A stretch of 64,000 nt of DNA from Tipula vernalis (Eukaryota; Arthropoda; Insecta; Diptera; Tipulidae). The position numbers and the translations under genes were made by a program. The stretch lies in contig OY282560.1 of the NCBI GenBank assembly GCA_958295665.1, forward strand, positions 309,857,236 to 309,921,235. Direction: 5' to 3'. Under the pieces are notes generated by a model that was given only the letters and a program-made list of their open reading frames with translations, made no database searches and had not been told where the DNA came from. Positions 22,170 through 32,868 of the stretch are shown in pieces. Numbering within the stretch: position 1 is the first letter of the stretch; each line of letters begins with the position of its first letter.

Positions 22170-22601
22170 TCAGTTTAGTATATGTGCGTGTGGCAATCCT
22201 CTCTTTTGCCATTCCACTGAGTACAAGCAACAGCGCAAAGATCCAAACACTTCATGTTTTACCATGAAATCCATCAGCGATTTCAGCTTCTGTCTAAAAA
22301 CACGTGATGTGATGTCATGCCTATCCACCGGCGATTGCCCGAGAAGTAAGAACTGTTGTATATCGTCCCAAGGTGGATTGCATGTAAATGTAATAAATAG
22401 GTCTGGGCGCCCGTAGTGACGACCATAAACAATTGCATCTTGGGCGTACTCATGCATATGACATGGACTGTCTGTATATGAAGATGGCAAAATCATTAGT
22501 CTTCCAACGTTAGTTGTATTACCGTCATTTACAACTGCATCTCGCAAATGAACACGTTCTTCAGAGCGAAGCTTGGTCTGATTCAAGCGGATGTATAACA
22601 A
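22170..22601 (-). pseudogene. Helitron HUH Rep (helitron-like N) domain
   Basis: A 143-codon frame includes LNQTKLRSEERVHLRDAVV, HMHEYAQDAIVYGRHYGRPD, LFITFTCNPPWDDIQ and, near its end, RGLPHAHIL. The last is the two-histidine (HxH) motif of the rolling-circle nuclease, and it is intact. The tyrosine motif expected downstream is lost, because the sequence jumps after 22170 to a later part of the protein. Rep would nick and join DNA strands at the ends of the element. Confidence 0.85.
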
Positions 22602-22659
22602 ACTGGATGTGTATCAGACGGCATCATGTCAATTCAAATTGTTGTTTTGAATAAACGAA

Positions 22660-23480
22660 CTAAATGTTTTTTACGTGAAGAAGCTCTTTTAGTTGGGAAA
22701 CAATGGACCTTTCTATGCCGGTAGAAATTCCGCAGCGTGCATTCAATTCATCATTGGCATCACCGATGAAATAGATTTGTAGGAATTTATGTTGACCATC
22801 TGGGAATGAAAGTTGGGAACCGGTTTTATGATAAATTTGTCCTTTCAGTTTGAAAGTTGGCATGAATTGAACTGTTTCGATTTCTGTGCCGAATGACGTC
22901 ATTTGGAAGCATTGATTCGGCGTTATATCTGGCAAGCAAAGTTTTTAATGGTTCTAGCGGTTCTCCAAGTTGAGATAGTTTAAATTTCAGAGCCTTGCAA
23001 CGAGCACACACTTAGGTCATAGTACCGATGAGAACATGCCGGCTCAAACTATGTATAATAATCAGCTGGGTTGTACCGGAATGCAAGACGATCGTAATCG
23101 CTTGATTTCTGAGCGTGGAGTCGTGTTTGACACTGATCTGCTGTTTCTCGTTGATGTCTTTCAGCCATCCTCAGCCTGCCGCGTTCATTCTGTTGAGAAC
23201 GAAGCAGACGTGAAGCTGCAGAATGGGATAGCCGTGCCCGCAACCATGCATCCCCAAGTCTGGCTACACGTCACGCTGCTGCTTCAGCGGCTCGTATTTG
23301 AGCCATTCTTTGTCTGTTTCGCCCGTTTCGATCCTCAGTTTGATCTGCAATTACTCGCCGCAGTGCTTCTGCTCCGCGAGTACGACGACCTAAGCTTGAA
23401 GCATGATGTGCGGCAGTCTTTAGTATTGCGTGTGTTGCTGTTACGTTCAACAGATGGTGCTGTTTTTCAAAAAAAGCATG
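22660..23480 (-). pseudogene. Helitron protein, N-terminal region
   Basis: 23243-23049 encodes a basic, Arg- and Gln-rich repeat-like stretch (QCQTRLHAQ, RHQRETADQ) typical of the Helitron N-terminus in insects. 22935-22660 encodes MTSFGTEIETVQFMPTFKLK and FPDGQHKFLQIYFIGDAND with CGISTGIERSIV, the conserved block before the Rep domain. Frameshifts separate them, and the segment joining this to the Rep domain (22660-22601) is largely deleted. Confidence 0.8.
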
Positions 23481-23599
23481 TTTTACCTGTCACAGGCGTG
23501 TTAGCGTGTATTCGAATACAACGTTGTGTCAGAATTTCAAAGCAACCGGTGACGAACTTTCGGAGATTTAAGAATTTGAACAAACGAACATTTACATTT

Positions 23600-24035
23600 T
23601 TATTTATATAGATTGTAGGCCTTAAAAATTTTAAGTATTTGGTAAAAAGTTTTAAGAATCTGACTTTCTGAGATAATAATTTATAGAAATTCAAAATTTG
23701 AAGAATTGATTTGTTTGAAGAGTTTTAAGAATTTGATACATTTTTTAAGAATATTGTGTTAACAGTTCAAACTAGAAAAATATAGAGAGGAGGAGGAAAA
23801 AATTTAAGAATTTTAATTTGATAACCTTAAAGAATTTCAAAAATTCGTAGATATATTTTCAGGGTTCGCCTAATTTTTGAATTTTAATAAATTTAAAGAT
23901 TAGGAGGAATTCTAAGAGTTTAGACTTTGGAGCAAATTCAATGATTTATGAATTTGGGAAATATTAAGAATTTTAAAGACTCTAAAAATTTTAAGAACTC
24001 TAATTGATTTTGAGAGTTTAAAAATCTTAAATTTT
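23600..24035. repeat. AT-rich quasi-periodic sequence
   Basis: It has the same word set as 14881-15835 (TTTTAAGAATTT, AAATTTGAAGAATT) and lies just beyond the N-terminal end of the Helitron. The two tracts bracket the whole Helitron nest. Confidence 0.6.
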
Positions 24036-26269
24036 TGAATGATACAAATTGAGTTTGCAAAATTTAAAAAAAATAAATTGAATTATGAAATTTACATAAG
24101 AAATTTGCCATTTATTTTTAGTGGGGGTTCAACTGTAAAATGCATAACTATATTAATAGTAGTGAATATGAAACTACCTTCAAGTTTAGTAGAAAACAGG
24201 ATTACACTTAGCTACATATACGGAAATGTTTCGATATGATTTTCAACAAAAGTTGTACACAAAAAAATTTGGACGATACAAGAAAAACATTGTTCAACTA
24301 TGAAGATACAAAAACATTAAAAAACGAGGTTACAGTCAAACAGGTATTTTTTTTATGGATATTGCTGTTTAATGACCTAATTTAATTGAATATTTACAGA
24401 CTTCGTGAAGCCATTTGAGCTATAAAACACTTTTGAGTTTCAATAATTTATTGCTTTATTTATCATTTAACAACGGTTTTTCCCCACAACTATTCAATTT
24501 TCCAACAATACAACGGGTAATTTTGTTACACTGTAAATTGAAAGCTTATTTAACAAAACAAAGACATCATTATCTTTACCAAGTAACATAAACCATTGTA
24601 TTCTTGTATTTCTTGTTAATTTGTATAAAAAAAAAAAGAGAAGCAGTTTATTGTTGACGTGAATCACAAGACTTGAATACGCACGTAAATATTTAAAAGT
24701 TGTAGATGATTAAATATTGCGAAGGACACGTGTATAACCAGGAAACCATTTAGCGCCCCAAAAATAATTAATTTTAATTAAATCTAAATCACCAATTTTG
24801 GAATGCGACTAGTGCCAATAAAATGCAAATTGCAATCCAATAAAATTTTACGTCGATACCGTAACTAATTAGTTTCGTTTTTTTTTTTTTGCAGCAGCGA
24901 TTAAGGTAAATAATCACCACATAGACTTTTATTACATTTTCGTATAATTACGATTTTATAGTATTTTGATATAACCTTGACAGTATACAATTAGGTGTGG
25001 ACAGCCCATTTTTTATGGTGCCAATTTATGTTTAATGCACGCGAGAATGCCTCAACTCAAGCATACGTTTTATTGTAGCACACATAAATATAATTCGTGT
25101 TTTTATATGTAGTATGTACATAGCTCAAGCACCTGACTGATTAGAAAATACTCAAACTAACCGAATCGTACAATTAAAAATTTTAAATTATCAAGCATTT
25201 AGAATTTTGTAATTATACATGTTCAACCATACACAAAATATATGGGCAAATTTTTTTTTGTTCGTCAACGTGAGGATGATCTGCGCATTTCATAAAAATT
25301 AAGTGGTCGCGCGATTGAGGATTAGTAATAAGTTTTCAATTAATTTGGGAGCTGTAGAAAAAAATCGCATTTATGTTTATATGTATATGGGTACAAAGTG
25401 TTACGTACATTCTTTAGTAATAGTCACGTCATGCAGAAACATTTCTGGTGATTTCCGGTAAAGCAGATAATACACGATTTATAAAAAACATGTAGACGGG
25501 TTTAGTGCGATTAATAAGAAAACCAGTTGTGTCTCTCATAATTTGTACTTTGGACATGTTTTGAGCATTTTGTGTTTTTTTTTGTTAATGACATATTTTA
25601 GGTTAATGACAGATGCCAATCAAAAGTTGTATCGATTTTGTTTATAAATATGTTTACAACATAAAACGCATAATCACTTCATATATACTAAAATATTATA
25701 GAAAGTTTGGGTTTTTCCAAAAATTCCAAGAAATCAAGAGTTATTTTGTTATTTTAGTAAAGGGGGCTCATAAAGTTTATATACTATATTTCGATGATTA
25801 AAGGCAACAATTAGAAAACAGAAATCTATTTATCAACTATATGGTAAGTTTTCACATTTCTAACAACCTGTCGGATTTAACCTGCAGAATCAAGTTTTTT
25901 TTTAATTACCTAGACTTTTGGCTAAATCACAAATTGTAAATCGTTCTCAGATTTAGAAATCTCTCTTTCATCTCATGTGCGCCATTTTTAAAATACAGTG
26001 AAAGTCGTCCTAGTCGTTGGCATTGGTTAAACATCCGCACGTGGTCTCTCTTTTTATGTTAACGGGAATACTTTTGTTGCTGAAGAAGTAAACGAACTAT
26101 GTATTACATTTATTTCATTTTAAATCTAAACTTTCGCTATTCACAAAGCGTTTTCTTATGCTATGTATGGTTTTGCAGTAGCACGTCTATACAGTTCTCC
26201 CCGTTTAGGTGGACCTCTTCTGGTGCTGGTTCGAGTTCACTCTTTCGGCTTTTTTCGGCCTTTTTCGTA
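24036..26269. other. AT-rich intergenic region, nothing recognised
   Basis: There is no gene, inverted repeat or known element that I can support. Open frames (24039, 25613, 26099) are short, compositionally ordinary and without motifs. Confidence 0.5.
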
Positions 26270-29200
26270 TTATTCGAGTTCTTCAAATTAAGTAGATTCC
26301 CACAAATCCTAAAAGTTCTTAAGATAACAAAATTCTTCTTCAAATTCAAAGTTGTTCAACTTTTAAAGTTCTTAAAACTTTTCTTAAAATTATTTCTCAA
26401 GCTCTTTAAAGTATTTTTAGAACTTAACACTCTTAATCACTCTTATAACTAAAAAATTAATTTTTTGATTTCTAAATTTTTGTGTGTCCTTCAAATTCTT
26501 AATATGATAAATTCACAAAATTCATAAAGTTCTATTTATAAAATTCTCTTATTTGTTTCTTAATTATTCGAAAGTTTTAAAAGTTCTTTAAATTCTTTAA
26601 AATTATAAAATTTCCAAAAATTTCTAAAACTTTTCAAAACTTTACAATTTTTATAAATTAATCTTAATCTTACTCTTAAAATTATAAAATTTGTCAAATT
26701 TTTCATAAGTTTTAAATTAATAAAATCCTTAATCAGTTTCTTTAAGTTCTTAAAACTTTTAAAATTCTACAAAACTTTCGAATTCTTAAAAATTTTGAAA
26801 ATTCTTTATAAATTAACATTTTTATTTTGAATTTTATTTCAAAAATCCACGTGCTTCATAATTTTTTAAAGTTTAGGTAACGTAGTTTTGAGTTACCATT
26901 AAAAAATTTACAAGAAATTTTTCCGAACCGTCAGATCGGAAGTTTTAGAATCTGTTTTGTTCGAATAAACTGCATTACTTATAATTTGAATGAGACGTTC
27001 AATTTCATCTAAATATAAAAGCAATAGTTTTTGGAAAGATAAGTACGAGAAAAGTTCTTGTGGTTTGTTATCCTCGAAATATTTGAAAAACTATAAAGAA
27101 AGCGAAGAGATCGAGACCAAATTGTATCAACAAAGAGAAACTAAGTTGATAGAGAGAGATTTCTATAGAAAGATTTCTATAGAATAAGAATAGCTTGAAT
27201 GTCTTTTGATCGATCCATCAACGACAGAACAAATTTAAAGTAATGTGTTCACGAATCTCACGCAATTCGAAAATTTTTATAGATTTTAAAAACTTTTCAA
27301 ATTCTAAAAATTCTTACTCACAAAAATTTTCAAATTTGAACTTGTACCATAAGATATCCTTAAAATTCATAAAATGTTCATAAATTTCTTAAAATTGTTC
27401 AGACACATGAAATTTGTCCAACACGTAAAATTCCACAAATCCTAAAAATTCTTAAAATAGCAAAATGCCTCTTCAAATTCAAAGTTCGTTCTTCAACTTT
27501 TTAAAGTACTTAAAAGTTTTCCTTAAAATTATTTCTCAAGCTCTTAAAATTATTTTTAGAACTTAACACTCTTAATCACCCTTCTAACTAAAAAATTAAT
27601 TTTTTGATTTCCAAATTTTTGTATGTCCTTCAAATTCTTAATATGATAAATTCATAAAATTCATAAAGTTCTATTTATCATATTCTTAATATTGTCTCTT
27701 AATTATTCGAAAGATTTAAAAGTCCTCCAATTTTGTACTTGAAATGTTTAAAACAAAATTTTTTAATTTTTATTCTATTTCAAACCCTTTCAATTCTTTA
27801 AAATTACAAAATTTCCAAAAATTTCTAAAACTTTTCAGAACTTTACAATTTTTATCTTAATTTAATCTTATTCTTAAAATTATCAAATTTGCCAAATTTT
27901 TCATAGTTTTAAATTAAAAAAATCCTTAATCAGTTTCTTTAAGTTCTTAAAACTTTTAAAATTCTACGAAACTTTCGAATTCTTAAAAATTTTGAAAATT
28001 CTTTATAAATTAACATTTTTATTTTGAATTTTATTTCAAACTTTTCCAATTTAAAAATTGTAACATTTCCATATAATTAAGGAATAAGTGAATTCTGCGT
28101 AAACTTTGAAATTTCTTTGAAGAAATGTTGAATTTTTAAAAAGTTTTAAAATTCTTAAGTTCACAATTTCATTTCTTAAAACTTTTTAAAACCTTTCGTA
28201 GAACTCATCCAAACACTAAAAATTATTAAACTGTTTAAAATTAAGATTTTTCAAATTCCTAAAATTCTGATAATGCATAAGAATTAATAGAAATTTTAAT
28301 TTTGGAAAATGCTTAAAATTTTTAAAATTTGCCAAGCTTTTGTTAAACTTTTATTTGTACAAAACCGATGTAGATTTTGCAAATTTTTAAAATTCTTAAA
28401 ATTTACCGTTAAATTCGTGAAATGTAATGGAACTTTGGATATGAAGTTCTAATAAATCCAAGTGCTTCATAATTTAGGTAACGTAGTTTTATGGATTACC
28501 ATTAAAAAATTTACAAGAAATCTTTCCGAACCGTCAGATCGGAAGTTTTAGAATCTTTTTTGTTCGAATAAACTGCAGTTGCTTATAATTTGAATGAGAC
28601 GATGATGAAAAAGGATAATTGACTGTTCTTGTGATTTGTTATCCTCGGAATATTTGAAAAACTATAAAGAAAGCGAACAGATCGAGACCAAATTTTATCA
28701 ACAAAGAGAAACTAAGTTGATAAGATTTCTATTGAATATGAATAGCTTGAATGTCTTTTGATCGATCCATCAACGACAGAACAAATTTAAAGTAATGTGT
28801 TCACGAATCTCACGCAATTCGAAAATTTTTATAGATTTTAAAAATTTTTCAAATTCTAAAAATTCTTACTCACAAAAATTTTCAAATTTGAACTTTTACA
28901 CATGAAATTTGTCCAACACGTAAAATTCCTCAAATTCTTTAAAATTTTCAAATTTTAAAGGTTCTTACAATTCTTAAAGTTCTTAAAATTCGGGATAAAA
29001 TTTTTAAATTTCATAAAAAGTCTAAATTTCTTAAAGATCTAAAGTTCAACAAATTTGTCAGATTTTTGAAACACTGCAAATCGCTAAAGCATTTTTTTTA
29101 ATTTTTTATTTATAAAATTCTTAAATTAACGATTTTTTAAAGTTATAAAATTCTTTAAAATCGACAATTCTTCAAATTAATAATATTCATAAAGTTCTTC

Positions 29201-29366
29201 AATTTCTTAAAGGTCATAAAACTTTTCAAATTACGTAAATTTTTAAAATTCTCCAAATTGTTAAAGTTTTCAAATTTCTAATAAAAATTCTTAAAACTCT
29301 AGGAAGTGAATTTTCTTAAATATTTAAATTTTCATTCTTCAAAATTAAAATTTTTAATTTTTTTTT
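26270..29366. repeat. AT-rich quasi-periodic block containing a tandem segmental duplication
   Basis: The block is dominated by words such as AAATTCTTAAAATT and TTCTTAAAACTTTT. 26303-27432 and 27433 to about 28890 are two diverged copies of one segment: both start CACAAATCCTAAAA and share TTCTCAAGCTCTT, GAACTTAACACTCTTAATCA, CCGAACCGTCAGATCGGAAG and CGATCCATCAACGACAGAAC in the same order. The second copy is longer by several hundred bases of the AT-rich words (roughly 28060-28440). It is non-coding. Confidence 0.8.
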
Positions 29367-29375
29367 AATTTAAAC
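29367..29375 (+). repeat. Left 9-bp target-site duplication of the MULE
   Basis: AATTTAAAC lies directly before the element's GGGTGTGCC end and recurs directly after the other end at 31059-31067. Confidence 0.85.
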
Positions 29376-29466
29376 GGGTGTGCCACAAATTCTTGCATTT
29401 CAAAATCTTGCTTTTCAAAATCTTGCATCTCAAAATCTTGCATTACAAAATCTTGCATTACAAAAT

Positions 29467-29540
29467 CTCGCATAATAATTTCCCGTACATTTAGATAATC
29501 GCGCGCGATTCTCTAAATGTACGGGAAATTGTTATGCGAG
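29467..29540. repeat. Near-perfect hairpin in the left end of the MULE
   Basis: CTCGCATAA…TTTCCCGTACATTTAGA pairs with TCTAAATGTACGGGAAA…TTATGCGAG around a GC-alternating loop (CGCGCGCG). The arms are about 30 bp with one or two mismatches. It would form a strong cruciform or RNA hairpin. Confidence 0.85.
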
Positions 29541-29757
29541 ATAAGAAACAACCAATGTGATTAAATTCCACTACGTTGTGATACTTGCATTTGCTTACAA
29601 TAATAATAATTAAATCAAAGTGTTATTTTCCTTTCATATTCATTTCGACTCATATGTTTTTCAAATGTATAAAAAATTCCGTAAGGTTTGGTAAGTAACT
29701 TAAAATTTAGAAATAAAAAGTTAGATTTAAAAAACTTCATTTCTTTGTAGAATCAAT

Positions 29758-30793
29758 ATGAACATTTCAATAGTAGCCTCTAACAAAGGAAATGACAAGC
29801 TATTCGCAGATGGGTACTCATATCATTTAGCCCGAAAAACCAAAACAACTTTCAATTGGGTTTGCTGCAAGCAGAAAGGTTTCCCCTGCAAAGGACGGTT
29901 AGTTGCTCAGCAAGACTAAAAGCGCAAAAATAAAATACAGGAACCGAATAATTTAAAATCGATTAATATACCCGAACATTTAAAATATGTTGAAGGAGAA
30001 CTGTTGATTTTAAGTGATGAAGAGTTCGAAGGAGAAAAAATAGTACTGATGGGAACCATTTCGTCTTTATCATTACTTGCTGAATCCAGTTGCTGGATTA
30101 TGGATGGAACCTTCGACATAGTTCCATCCATAATGCGACAACTCTTTTCGATTCATGGGTGCATTGAAGGACAAATAGTTCCATTGGTATACGATCAGTT
30201 ATTTTTCAGCCTCAAAAAAACTTCGTTGGAACTAGAAATACATTTAAGACCAACACGTATAATTTGCGATTTTGAGAAGACAATCGTTTCTTCAGCATCA
30301 ACTTTATTTCCGGACGCCATATTTAATAGATGCCTTTTTCATTTTGGGAAAATATTATGGCGAATAGTTCAAAAAGAGAAGTTAGTTCACAAGTATTCGA
30401 GTTCGGAAGATTTCTCGATACAAATACGAATGATAAAAAGCTTGGCTTTCGTACCAGCAAATGAAATACCTGCTTATTACGCCAGGGGAATTGGACGTTG
30501 GTTTCAAAAAACTACATTGGGCAAAACAATCGGAAGCCTAGATGTAGTCCTCAATTTTGGTCGATAGCAGACGCAGACATATAGGTGCAGAAAACTTTCC
30601 ACGAACGCAAAACAGTTTGGAAGCGTGGTACCGACGCCTTAAAGTTGTCGTTGGCCGACGTCATGCTGGAGTGTACACAATAATCGAAAATATGGCGAAG
30701 GAATTAATCGTAACAAAGGCTAATATAGAAAGAATTAAATGTGGAGAACGACTGCCTATAAAAAGAAATACGATAACGAAAAATAAAAAATAA
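29758..30793 (+). pseudogene. MULE transposase with N-terminal FLYWCH zinc finger
   Basis: It may start at ATG 29758, just after a possible acceptor TTCTTTGTAG. Residues about 13-50 form a FLYWCH-type finger: LFADGYSYHL, then FNWVCCKQKGFPCKGRL. A stop at 29918 interrupts the frame, which continues in phase to 30567 with the MULE catalytic blocks: SCWIMDGTFDIVP (first Asp), PLVYDQLF, RIICDFEKTI (second Asp) and FNRCLFHFGKILW (CxxH). After a shift near 30560 the C-terminal part reads FPRTQNSLEAWYRRLKVVVG. The transposase would cut and join the element's ends; this copy is broken but only lightly. Confidence 0.87.
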
Positions 30794-31058
30794 AACAAAT
30801 ACTTAAAAAGAAGGGAAAAATAAGTTAAACTGATTTTTTGAAGAGAATTGCTCACAATATCATTCAATTTATAAACAGAAATATTTTATTTAAATTTTAA
30901 ACTGTAGTACTCATCCTCCGTTAAATCTGCATGGTATGTAATGTTATTTTGCTATATATGTATTTGTATTAATTGCAAAATTTTGTATTTGCATGATTTT
31001 GTAATCATAGATTTCTTTAGTTGCAAGATTTTGTAATGCAAGATTTCAAGGCGCTCCC

Positions 31059-31067
31059 AATTTAAAC
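31059..31067 (+). repeat. Right 9-bp target-site duplication of the MULE
   Basis: AATTTAAAC is identical to 29367-29375. Confidence 0.85.
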
Positions 31068-31345
31068 GCTTCAAATTCTCGAAAGCTGTAAAGTTCGTAA
31101 AATTGTTAAATTTTAAGTTTTTCAAATTCTTAAAAAATTGTTCTTAAATGTGTATTCCAATTCTTAAAATACCTCAAATTCTAAGTTCTTCAAATTGAAA
31201 TTTTTAAGATTTTTAAAATTCTTAATGTTCTATAAATTTTAAATATTCCATAAATTCTAGTATTTTTAAAATACTTTCCAATTCTTAAACTTCATCAAAT
31301 TAGACGTTTTAAAATTAAAATTCGTAAAATTCTTAAAGCTGTGAA
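31068..31345. repeat. AT-rich quasi-periodic sequence right of the MULE
   Basis: This continues the texture of 26270-29366 (TTCTTAAAA, CTTCAAATTGAAA), showing that the MULE inserted into that block. Confidence 0.65.
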
Positions 31346-32369
31346 CTATGGCACTGCACTTGTCTAGACAACACAATTAATAAAACATTTAAAATGTTCC
31401 GCCCTGCGAGCTAGTTGCTGTTTTTCATACCACCAATGAACTATCTGTTATCCTACAAGTGGAAAGTTGGTGGAAAGTTGGTACACTATGCGACACAGCC
31501 TGTAAGGCAAGCGGCTTTTTGGGGATTCGTTCTCAGTTACAGATTTCTCAGAAAATATGAGATTCTATTCGGTACTGTATCAAAGCCGAGAATCCCTTAG
31601 TGCTATTTTATGTGGATTTCGATTGACCAAATTGAATTGCACTGACAGCTACACCAGTGCAATTTCGACTGCTCCAGTTTTTTTGGTAGTTTTACCACCT
31701 CTTTTTACACATGCACTAAACAGTACTGTCATTGTGCTCTCATTTTCGATTTGACTTGTCATATTTTAATTGTTTGGTTTTCATTTGTGAATAATTGGTG
31801 TTTAGTTCAAGTTGTGTGCTTTAAGAATTTGTGAATAAGAAATTTTTTTTTAAAATAATTTATTTTAAACCGATTCTAGGAAATATATTATTTTTATTTA
31901 CGTCGTTTCAATATGGTTTGACAGATGACAGAACACAATTCGGTGTTTATGTTCGATTGGCGAAGAAATTGAGGTTACACTTTCAAAGAGGGGTAAAAAA
32001 TCAATCGAAATCGACATTAGAAATTATTTTGTTAATTGGTCAAGAAAGAAGCCTTGACGAGAAAGTCAATTTTGTTAAATCATGATGCATACTCCTTCTC
32101 ATTTAGTGACAACCTATAGCAAGCTAATACAAATCGTAAGGAATGTAAGGAACTTAAACCATCGGTTAGAAATAAGTGCTCTCATGAAACTTGATAGCCT
32201 AAAACCGGCTTCTATATATCTCAAGAAACAAAGAGGAGAAAAAAGAGGAGAGTGATACATCTTCAAATGAATATTCTCGTCCAAATGAAAGAGAATTTTG
32301 TAATAAACGCTAAATAAATTGTTTACACCATACTGCCTAAACACGTTTTATCGGTTTCAGACATACATT
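31346..32369. other. Intergenic, nothing recognised
   Basis: Open frames at 31415, 31557 and 31831 are short and carry no known motif. The sequence is less repetitive than its neighbours. Confidence 0.4.
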
Positions 32370-32628
32370 CCTGGGTGGTCATTTTGTGGTGCTATATCAC
32401 ACCTTTATATCACTAGTGGAGACTTTTTTTGTGTGATATAAAAAAATGGAGAGAGTCTACAAACACATCCCTGCAAAATGAATTTTAAGGGGAAAATGAT
32501 GAATCAAAATGATAAGTCGACGTTTCCACATAACCTCAAATGACATTATATGAAAATTTTATACGAAGTGCTATTTGTGTGATGATAAAGTAATACTTTA
32601 ATGCAAAGATGTTTATTATTTAAATAAA

Positions 32629-32868
32629 ATGTTAAAAATATAATAATCAGTCCTTTGTCAATCAACAATTTTATTTTGTACTTGGTTTCATGATAATTTT
32701 CATTCATTTTTTTAATATCCCAATTTAGTTGTTTTCCATCAAACTATTTGGAGGCTGATCAAAAACAACCAAATTAAAGTTTCAAAAAAATGAATGAAAA
32801 TTATCATGATACGAAGTGCAAAACAAAATGTTCGATTGAAAAAAGACCAATTAATATATTTTTAACAT
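32629..32868. repeat. Imperfect palindrome of fold-back unit 1
   Basis: The arms of about 88 bp (ATGTTAAAAATAT… and …ATATTTTTAACAT) surround about 64 bp. The sharpest match is TCATGATAATTTTCATTCAT. It is homologous to the centre of the larger palindrome in unit 2. Confidence 0.85.

Larger units (their letters stand above)
15841..23500 (-). mobile_element. Helitron (Rep/PIF1 helicase) interrupted by Copia and mariner
   Basis: The minus strand reads, in order, an N-terminal basic region, a Helitron-like HUH Rep domain and a PIF1-type helicase, which together are diagnostic of Helitrons. Two younger elements cut it: a mariner at 21068-21953 and a Copia at 16705-20112. When both are left out, the helicase reading is continuous across each junction apart from local frameshifts and deletions. 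The terminal TC and the 3' hairpin/CTRR ends were not located, so the limits given are those of recognisable coding sequence. It is inactive. Confidence 0.88.
29376..31058 (+). mobile_element. MULE DNA transposon with FLYWCH finger and repeated termini
   Basis: The ends GGGTGTGCC and GGCGCTCCC are inverted repeats (second one reversed: GGGAGCGCC). Both are followed inward by copies of CAAAATCTTGCAT: about five on the left (29380-29470) and three or more on the right (30985-31045). A perfect 9-bp duplication, AATTTAAAC, flanks it. 8-11 bp duplications and tandemly repeated termini are known in Mutator-like elements. The transposase inside has a stop and a frameshift. Confidence 0.9.

Noticed and set aside
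23036..23611. Plus-strand frame of 191 codons
   Set aside because: It is the opposite-strand shadow of the Helitron N-terminal region, which reads sensibly on the minus strand.
25613..25801. Small protein of 62 codons
   Set aside because: Compositionally ordinary AT-rich frame with no motif or neighbour support.
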